NCBI GenBank assembly: GCA_002167215.1
Contig: NHDS01000018.1
Coordinates: forward strand, 21,179 to 34,563
DNA length: 13,385 nucleotides
Origin: Pelagibacteraceae bacterium TMED65
GTDB taxonomy: Bacteria; Pseudomonadota; Alphaproteobacteria; TMED127
Direction: 5' to 3'
Positions 8,699 to 13,385 of this stretch are shown here, piece by piece. The position numbers and the translations under genes are program-made. Below the pieces are notes generated by a model, which was given only the letters and a program-made list of their open reading frames with translations, had not been told where the DNA came from and did no database searches. Positions within the stretch are counted from its first letter, which is position 1. Each line of letters starts with the position of its first letter.

Positions 8699-9172
8699 CT
8701 AAAAACCCCATAAATCTTGCTTCTTAACCCATCCTTTAGTTTTTTGCTCCTTCACCAAACACCAGTTTGATTCACATTTCTCACATTTTAAAACATAACT
8801 TTTTTTAACTAAAGCAATTTTTTTCGATTCCATGTCAGGAAATTTAAAAATATATCCTTGTTCTTTTATCATGATAACATACTGTTGATCTGATAACTGA
8901 GAATCAGAAATCCAACCTGAAATTCCTTGATAATCAGAAACCTTTTTCCAGTTTTCAAACCTTTTTATGATCTTCAAAGGATATCCTTTCTTATATATTT
9001 TATAAATTTTAAGATGATTTAATCCTGGACCGTTTCTCACGTTTACCTCATTAAATTTTGTTGTCATAAATTTTTTTTTTGTTTCAGATCTAACAACATT
9101 TGGTGATATATTCAAAAAAAAGTATATCAAATAAACAAAAATTATAATTTTTATGGCATTAAATAACTTCAT
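8699..9172 (-). CDS. Exported protein with two SH3-like repeats
   Basis: The N-terminus has Lys and then a strongly hydrophobic stretch (IIIFVYLIYFFL) followed by a polar region, so it is probably a Sec signal peptide or a single membrane anchor. Two bacterial SH3-like repeats follow. The first holds VNVRNGPG and ENWKKVSDYQGISGWI; the second holds CESNWCLVKEQKTKGWVKKQDLWG. This is the SH3_4 (DUF1058-type) arrangement common in alphaproteobacteria, presumed to act in the periplasm, perhaps on peptidoglycan; its function is unknown. Three Cys cluster in the second repeat. The ATG at 9172 is chosen (157 residues) because a weak TGAGA stands a few bases upstream; an ATG at 9181 would add three residues. 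Either choice overlaps the divergent dehydrogenase start by 20-29 bases. It converges on irr with a 33-base gap. Confidence 0.85.
   Translation of the reverse strand: MKLFNAIKIIIFVYLIYFFLNISPNVVRSETKKKFMTTKFNEVNVRNGPGLNHLKIYKIYKKGYPLKIIKRFENWKKVSDYQGISGWISDSQLSDQQYVIMIKEQGYIFKFPDMESKKIALVKKSYVLKCEKCESNWCLVKEQKTKGWVKKQDLWGF
9143..9148 (+). promoter_or_regulatory. Possible -10 element for a leaderless dehydrogenase transcript
   Basis: A perfect TATAAT ends 4 bases before the ATG at 9153, so transcription would begin at or within a couple of bases of the start codon. This would explain the absence of a Shine-Dalgarno sequence. No good -35 hexamer stands at 16-18 bases upstream, and the region is AT-rich, so chance is a real alternative. 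Confidence 0.3.
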
Positions 9173-10139
9173 AATTCTCATTACAAGAAAATTACCAGAA
9201 AAGATAGAAAAAAAATTAAAACAAAAATTTAAAGTTATTCTAAATAAATCTGATAAGAAGCTTTCTTACAATGAGTTAAAAAAAAAAATTCAAAATATAG
9301 ACATCCTTGTGCCCTGTGTGTCAGATACAATTGATGGTTCAATAATTAAATCAGGAAAAAAACTAAAATTGATAGCTAACTTTGGAAATGGTGTTGATAA
9401 CCTCGATTTAGTTACAGCTAAGGAACAGGGTGTAATAGTAACAAATACCCCTGATGTATTAACAGAAGATACTGCTGATCTTGTTTTAACAATGATTTTG
9501 ATGATAAGTCGTAAAGTAATTGACGCACAAAAAAAATTAATGTCAGGTAATTGGTCAGGATGGGGTCCTAGTGAGACAATGGGTAAAAGAATTAAAGGAC
9601 AGAATATTGGGATTATAGGTATGGGAAGAATTGGATGTGCAGTGGCAAATAGATTAAAAATATTAGGTGGAAAAATTCTTTACCATAATAGAAAACGCTT
9701 GAATAAATCAATTGAAAAGAAATATTCAGCGCAATTTTTTTCAGATTTAGATTTGATGATTTCAAAATCTGATATAATAAGTATTCATTGTCCTTACACA
9801 CCTGAAACATTCCATCTTTTATCTAAGAAACGATTAAAATTATTAAAGAGAAATTGTATTGTAATCAATACTTCAAGAGGGGAGATTATAGATGAGCAAG
9901 CCTTAGCTATTTTACTTCACCAGAAAAAAATTGGTGGAGCCGGACTTGATGTGTTTGAACATGAACCTCAAATCACTCCCAGTTTGCTTGATTCTCAAAA
10001 TGTTGTTTTGTTACCTCATATAAGTTCTGCAACCATAGAAAGTAGGGTTGCAATGGGTGAGAGGGTCATAAAAAACATAGAATTTTTTAACAATAGAAAA
10101 CGCCCACCTGATCTTGTTAATAAACCTTACTATGATTGA
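9153..10139 (+). CDS. D-isomer-specific 2-hydroxyacid dehydrogenase, GyaR-like (glyoxylate/hydroxypyruvate reductase type)
   Basis: The 328-residue product is a complete NAD(P)-dependent D-2-hydroxyacid dehydrogenase. The N-terminus IILITRKLPEKIE resembles the VTRKLP opening of glyoxylate reductase GyaR. The Rossmann motif is GMGRIG (156-161). The catalytic triad is Arg242 (NTSRGE), Glu271 (FEHEP) and His289 (LPHISSAT). The likely reaction is reduction of glyoxylate or hydroxypyruvate to glycolate or D-glycerate, but substrate cannot be fixed from sequence. It has no plus-strand neighbour in an operon and seems to be transcribed alone. The start lies within the 5' end of the divergent SH3 gene; the next upstream region has no better start. 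It converges on the MoeB/ThiF gene with 5 bases between the stops. Confidence 0.93.
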   Translation: MALNNFIILITRKLPEKIEKKLKQKFKVILNKSDKKLSYNELKKKIQNIDILVPCVSDTIDGSIIKSGKKLKLIANFGNGVDNLDLVTAKEQGVIVTNTPDVLTEDTADLVLTMILMISRKVIDAQKKLMSGNWSGWGPSETMGKRIKGQNIGIIGMGRIGCAVANRLKILGGKILYHNRKRLNKSIEKKYSAQFFSDLDLMISKSDIISIHCPYTPETFHLLSKKRLKLLKRNCIVINTSRGEIIDEQALAILLHQKKIGGAGLDVFEHEPQITPSLLDSQNVVLLPHISSATIESRVAMGERVIKNIEFFNNRKRPPDLVNKPYYD

Positions 10140-10144
10140 TTGTT

Positions 10145-10897
10145 TCAGTTACAAATTTTACACTCTCTATTTTTTTTTATAGAAATTTTTTTCATGTCTA
10201 AATTAATACAATCTAATAAAATAAATTCTTTAAAACTAGTTTTTAAACCGAGAATATAATTTATTGTTAGATTTGCCTGAATTAAGCCGGCTAAACCGGC
10301 AACAGAAGAGATGATCCCCATCTCATCACAACTTGCCTCATTATCATTGGTCAGTTCAGGAAATATGCATTTGTAGCATGGATTATCATTGTCCAACCAA
10401 GGTGCTAGCATAAAAGCTTGAATATCAAAATTTTGAATGGCTGCTGATACCAATATTTTCTTATGATCATGACAGTATTTATTTATTAATAACCTAGATT
10501 CAAAATTATCCGTACAGTCCAAAACTATTGCTTTTTTATTAATAAAGTTATGAATATTTTTGGAAGTTACTTTCTCATCGAAATAATTAGCTTCTGCCAA
10601 ACTATTTATCTCTTTAATTTTCTTTGAAAGAACTTTAGATTTTTTCTTTCCAATATCTTTTTCTGTAAACAATGTTTGTCTATTGAGGTTACTAATAGAA
10701 ACTGAGTCGAAATCTACTAAATTAAAATTAGATATTCCACTCATTGACAAATATTGAGCAACAGAAGTTCCTAAACCACCACAGCCAATTACACAAATCT
10801 CTGATTTTATGATCTTATCTTGACCTTCAATTCCCACTTGATCCATAATCATTTGTCTTGAATACTTTTCAAAGAAGTGTTTATCTTTTTTAATCAT
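10145..10897 (-). CDS. MoeB/ThiF-family adenylyltransferase (E1-like)
   Basis: Such enzymes adenylate the C-terminus of a ubiquitin-like sulfur carrier (MoaD, ThiS or a relative) for sulfur transfer into molybdopterin, thiazole or cysteine. The 250-residue protein is single-domain, without the rhodanese extension of MoeZ/Uba4. It shows the opening YSRQ with Arg14, the nucleotide loop GCGGLG (38-43), Arg73 in NLNRQ, and CTDNFESR with Asp130. A zinc site is formed by Cys174/Cys177 and Cys246/Cys249, and a conserved cysteine at 190 is followed by DEMG. It is the last gene of the minus-strand string and starts within cysK (8-base overlap, ATGATTAA). The cysK neighbour points to sulfur transfer, but MoeB, ThiF and HesA roles cannot be separated. 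No carrier gene is visible in the window. Confidence 0.93.
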   Translation of the reverse strand: MIKKDKHFFEKYSRQMIMDQVGIEGQDKIIKSEICVIGCGGLGTSVAQYLSMSGISNFNLVDFDSVSISNLNRQTLFTEKDIGKKKSKVLSKKIKEINSLAEANYFDEKVTSKNIHNFINKKAIVLDCTDNFESRLLINKYCHDHKKILVSAAIQNFDIQAFMLAPWLDNDNPCYKCIFPELTNDNEASCDEMGIISSVAGLAGLIQANLTINYILGLKTSFKEFILLDCINLDMKKISIKKNRECKICN

Positions 10898-11849
10898 CTA
10901 TTAATTCTGAAAATAATTGAGTGGACAGATATCTTTCTGCAAAAGAAGGAAGAATTATAATAGTGTTTTTACTTTTCATAGAGATATCCTCATTGATCTC
11001 TATGGCTGCTGAGAGTGCTGCTCCTGAAGAAATACCACCTGCAATTCCCTCAAATTTAGCTAAGATTCTTGCATAATAGAATGCAGAATTATTACTTATA
11101 GATAAAACTTTATCAATATATTGAAGATCTAAATTTTTTGGTAAAAATCCTGCGCCAATTCCTTGAATCAAATGTTCTCCAGGATTTGAACCACTAATTA
11201 CAGCTGAATCCTCTGGTTCTACGGCTACAATTGAAATGGAATTATTTTTTTCTTTTAAGTATTTTCCAACTCCAGAAACTGTACCTCCTGTACCCACTCC
11301 TGATATAAAACAATCAATCTTTCCTTCACAGCTTGACCATATTTCTTGAGCTGTTGTCAAATAGTGTATTTCAGGATTAGCTTCATTTTCAAATTGGTTG
11401 AGTATTACACTATTCGGAATTTTATTTTTCAATTCCTGTGCTTTTTGGATAGCACCAGTCATTCCATTTTTTTTTGGAGTAAGAATTAATTCTGCACCTA
11501 AAAATTTAAGCATTTTCTTTCTTTCTAATGACATGCTATCTGGCATTGTGAGTATTAATCTATAACCCCTAGATGCACAAATAAAGGCTAATGCTATTCC
11601 TGTGTTTCCTGATGTTGGTTCGATAATTACTGAATTTGGATTAATTGTTTTTTCTTTTTCAGCATTGTTAATCATAGCTAAGCCTATTCTGTCTTTTACT
11701 GAACCAAGAGGATTGAAAGACTCAAGTTTAGCAATAATATTTCCATGAAATCCTAATTTTTTTTTTAAACCATCTAATCGCACCATAGGTGTATTTCCAA
11801 TGGTTTCGTCAATTGAATTGAATATTTTAGATGATTTGTTAAATAACAA
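10890..11849 (-). CDS. cysK: Cysteine synthase (O-acetylserine sulfhydrylase)
   Basis: This PLP enzyme makes L-cysteine from O-acetyl-L-serine and sulfide in the cytoplasm. The 319-residue product has the usual length. The PLP lysine is Lys52 in NPLGSVKDR, the substrate loop is TSGNTG (79-84), the phosphate-binding loop is GVGTGGT (184-190), and the pyridine-contacting serine lies in GGISSGAA (271-278). No ATG exists before Met22; the only plausible start giving the conserved IFNSIDETIGNTP opening is TTG at 11849, which overlaps the end of the Rrf2 gene by 11 bases. Start confidence is moderate. The end overlaps the MoeB/ThiF gene by 8 bases. Position directly after an Rrf2 regulator recalls Firmicutes CymR, which senses cysteine supply by complexing with CysK; that link here is inference. 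Confidence 0.96.
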   Translation of the reverse strand: MLFNKSSKIFNSIDETIGNTPMVRLDGLKKKLGFHGNIIAKLESFNPLGSVKDRIGLAMINNAEKEKTINPNSVIIEPTSGNTGIALAFICASRGYRLILTMPDSMSLERKKMLKFLGAELILTPKKNGMTGAIQKAQELKNKIPNSVILNQFENEANPEIHYLTTAQEIWSSCEGKIDCFISGVGTGGTVSGVGKYLKEKNNSISIVAVEPEDSAVISGSNPGEHLIQGIGAGFLPKNLDLQYIDKVLSISNNSAFYYARILAKFEGIAGGISSGAALSAAIEINEDISMKSKNTIIILPSFAERYLSTQLFSELIDD

Positions 11850-12282
11850 AGTCGACTTTCTTGGAGTTAGATTTTTGAATTTTCTTATTTTTTGCTAATT
11901 TACAAATATCCTCAACTGAAATATCGGTAAAGCTTGCTATACATTTATCCTTAATGTTGCTGATGATTGGAAGTATGATGCTTTGTGAGAGATTAGAATT
12001 AAAAATTTTCTTTTCTGTTTCATCATCTGCAACACAACTAATTATTTTAGACAATTTTATTTTACGTCTCTCTTTTGCCAGACTATAACCACCTTTAGGT
12101 CCTCTTGATCCAATTAAAACCCGATTTTTAACTAACATTTGTAATGTTTGCTCGAGGTATCTTTTTGGAATACCTTGTCTTTTTGCAATAGCTTCATTTT
12201 GGACTGGATGAGGTCCTGAGTTTAGAGCAATATCTACAACTGCTTCAATTGCATATATAATTTTTTTTTGTATTTTAAACAA
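11839..12282 (-). CDS. Rrf2-family transcriptional regulator
   Basis: The product (147 residues from the chosen start) has an N-terminal winged helix (about 1-80). It shows IIYAIEAVVDIAL, AKRQGIPKRYLEQTLQ and SRGPKGGYSLA, all typical of Rrf2 proteins. No ATG lies upstream of the domain. TTG at 12282 is preferred: it has TAGGA 5 bases before it and leaves the domain start intact, whereas a TTG at 12357 would add 25 residues and overlap dut by 68 bases. The Cys residues at 83, 114 and 127 do not form the IscR Cys-x5-Cys-x5-Cys [2Fe-2S] site, so IscR or another cluster-sensing member is unlikely. Its place before cysK suggests control of cysteine metabolism. The end overlaps cysK by 11 bases. 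Confidence 0.9.
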   Translation of the reverse strand: MFKIQKKIIYAIEAVVDIALNSGPHPVQNEAIAKRQGIPKRYLEQTLQMLVKNRVLIGSRGPKGGYSLAKERRKIKLSKIISCVADDETEKKIFNSNLSQSIILPIISNIKDKCIASFTDISVEDICKLAKNKKIQKSNSKKVDFVI

Positions 12283-12287
12283 GTTAA

Positions 12288-12292
12288 TCCTA
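12288..12292 (-). promoter_or_regulatory. Ribosome binding site of the Rrf2 gene, overlapping the dut stop
   Basis: On the minus strand TAGGA lies 5 bases before the TTG at 12282; its first three bases are the dut stop codon. It decides the Rrf2 start and suggests that translation of dut and the regulator is coupled. Confidence 0.55.
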
Positions 12293-12736
12293 TGTAATTC
12301 CGGTTGACCCAAAACCTCCTGAGCCTCTATCAGAGCTATCAAGATCTTTTGACTCAACCAATTTTATATTTGGCAATTTCATAAATATTAATTGAGCTAT
12401 TCGCATGCCTCTGTTTATGATAAATTTTTCAGTTCCGTGATTAATTAATATTACACAAATTTCACCTCTGTAGTCTGCATCAATAGTCCCGGGTGAATTT
12501 AAAACCGTCACACAATTCTTTAGTGCTATCCCAGATCTTGGCCTTACTTGCGCCTCTAGATCATTTGGCATTTGAAGTGCAAATCCGCAAGGAATAAGAA
12601 ACGATTTATTAGGATTGATGATAATTTCTTCACAGTTTGCTGCTAACAAATCAAAGCCAGCACTTCCATCGGTAGCCTTTTTAATCTGGTATAAATCTTT
12701 GCCATTTTTAAGATATTTAAATAAAATTTGATGCAT
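12290..12736 (-). CDS. dut: Deoxyuridine 5'-triphosphate nucleotidohydrolase (dUTPase)
   Basis: dUTPase hydrolyses dUTP to dUMP and pyrophosphate, preventing uracil misincorporation and feeding thymidylate synthesis. The 148 residues fit the trimeric family. All five motifs are present: I GSAGFDL (24-30), II RPRSGIA (65-71), III NSPGTIDADYRGE (80-92) with the catalytic Asp88, IV RIAQLIF (112-118), and V RGSGGFGSTG (137-146). The frame stays open further upstream to 12796, but the ATG at 12736 gives the normal N-terminus MHQILFKYLKNGKDL and leaves a 10-base gap after coaBC rather than a 50-base overlap. No Shine-Dalgarno sequence is visible. The adjacent coaBC-dut pair is a common bacterial arrangement, which supports both calls. 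Confidence 0.96.
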   Translation of the reverse strand: MHQILFKYLKNGKDLYQIKKATDGSAGFDLLAANCEEIIINPNKSFLIPCGFALQMPNDLEAQVRPRSGIALKNCVTVLNSPGTIDADYRGEICVILINHGTEKFIINRGMRIAQLIFMKLPNIKLVESKDLDSSDRGSGGFGSTGIT

Positions 12737-12746
12737 ATATATTAAT

Positions 12747-13385
12747 TTATTTTTTTTTAAAATAATTAACAATTTTTTTTGTAATTTTTTTTGCAATTTC
12801 AGATTTTTTTAATTTTGGCCAGTGTTCTACAGTTGAATTCGTAATGAGTGAAACTTTATTATGACTTGACCCAAAAACCTCCCCATTAGCAACATTATTT
12901 GCAATCATCCAATCGCAGTTCTTCGATTTTAATTTTTGTATCGAATTTTTCATTAAATTAGATGTTTCAGCAGAAAAGCCAATTATTAATCTTGGTCTAA
13001 ATTTATGATTTGAAATATTTTTAAGAATATCCAAATTTTTGGAGAAAGTTATATTCAGTGTATCGCTTTGATTTTTCTTAATTTTTTCTGAGGAAAATTT
13101 TTTAATTTTCCAATCAGATATTGCCGCAGCCGAGATAAAAATATCGAATGGCATTTCTTTTATAATTTTTTGATAAAAGTCTGATGCGCTTGAAGCCTCA
13201 ATGACTTTTATATTTCTGGGCTTTTCTAAGCAATTGTGACCTGAAACAAGAGTTGTTGAGGCACCAAATAAACTTAATGCTTTTGCAACCTCATAACCTT
13301 GAATTCCTGAAGAGTAGTTGCTAATAAATCTTACTGGATCAATCTTTTCAACTGAGGCACCTGCTGTCACTAAAACCTTTAACTT
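12747..13385 (-). CDS. coaBC: CoaBC: phosphopantothenoylcysteine synthetase domain (5' end beyond window)
   Basis: The frame is open to the right-hand edge, so 212 C-terminal residues are seen; a GTG at 13370 is internal. The visible part is the CoaB domain, which couples 4'-phosphopantothenate to cysteine using CTP in coenzyme A synthesis. Motifs are KVLVTAGASVEKIDPVRFIS followed by NYSSG at the domain start, SAAISDW, IGFSAET, and the NNVANGEVFGSSHN loop. The CoaC decarboxylase domain, which should precede it, lies outside the window, so a stand-alone CoaB is possible but less likely. The C-terminus ends in a lysine-rich tail coded by long A-runs. dut follows after 10 bases. Confidence 0.94.
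   Translation of the reverse strand, partial: KLKVLVTAGASVEKIDPVRFISNYSSGIQGYEVAKALSLFGASTTLVSGHNCLEKPRNIKVIEASSASDFYQKIIKEMPFDIFISAAAISDWKIKKFSSEKIKKNQSDTLNITFSKNLDILKNISNHKFRPRLIIGFSAETSNLMKNSIQKLKSKNCDWMIANNVANGEVFGSSHNKVSLITNSTVEHWPKLKKSEIAKKITKKIVNYFKKK

Noticed and set aside
8666..8745. Possible terminator after irr: AACTAAA near 8696 with TTTAGTT and a T-run further on
   Set aside because: The arms are short and AT-only with a loop of about 32 bases, and they lie in SH3 coding sequence; chance is likely.
10160..10200. Hairpin between the dehydrogenase and MoeB/ThiF genes (CTAT...ATAG with T-run)
   Set aside because: A 4-base arm around a homopolymer inside coding sequence is too weak for a terminator call.
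11839..12282. Rrf2 regulator as IscR
   Set aside because: The Cys residues (83, 114, 127) do not give the IscR cluster spacing, and no isc or suf genes are adjacent in the window.
1..13385. Mobile elements, defence systems, CRISPR repeats or transferred islands
   Set aside because: All genes are conserved housekeeping or regulatory types with uniform AT-rich composition by eye; no repeats, integrases, transposases or array spacing were seen.

Overview
The window looks like ordinary chromosome from an AT-rich, very compact alphaproteobacterium, probably a free-living marine lineage of the SAR11/HIMB59 type. This placement is an inference from four things: the strong A/T bias, the nusA-infB-rbfA-truB-rpsO-pnp core block, an Irr-type Fur-family regulator (a largely alphaproteobacterial family), and gene spacing of only a few bases or overlaps almost throughout. 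With the starts chosen here, only about 140 of 13,385 bases lie between genes, and no gene-free stretch reaches 300 bases. I see no tRNA, rRNA, CRISPR array, insertion sequence, phage gene or attachment site.

Region 1 (1-6846, plus strand) is the classical transcription/translation/RNA-decay operon: the 3' part of nusA, then infB, rbfA, truB, rpsO and pnp. Its products act in transcription elongation and termination, initiation of translation, 30S maturation, tRNA U55 pseudouridylation, the small ribosomal subunit, and mRNA decay. The ylxR gene often found between nusA and infB is absent.

Region 2 (6833-8665, plus strand) continues directly from pnp. A 466-residue nitronate-monooxygenase-like flavoprotein overlaps the end of pnp and carries a C-terminal cysteine motif resembling the [4Fe-4S] site of FadH and trimethylamine dehydrogenase. 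An Irr-like Fur-family regulator follows. The pairing may link the operon tail to iron status.

Region 3 (8699-10139) holds a divergent pair whose 5' ends overlap: a secreted protein with two SH3-like repeats (minus) and a GyaR-type D-2-hydroxyacid dehydrogenase (plus). A perfect TATAAT lies 4 bases before the dehydrogenase ATG, which suggests a leaderless transcript.

Region 4 (10145-13385, minus strand, transcribed right to left) is a tight gene string: the 3' part of coaBC (coenzyme A synthesis), dut (dUTPase), an Rrf2-family regulator, cysK (cysteine synthase) and a MoeB/ThiF-type adenylyltransferase. The last three form a plausible cysteine/sulfur-transfer unit. Several annotated-looking starts were moved: Rrf2 and cysK have no ATG and appear to start at TTG, and dut starts at an internal ATG. 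I did not find a clearly novel system. The best leads are the putative Fe-S flavoenzyme beside irr, the Rrf2-cysK-moeB unit, and the overlapping divergent starts.
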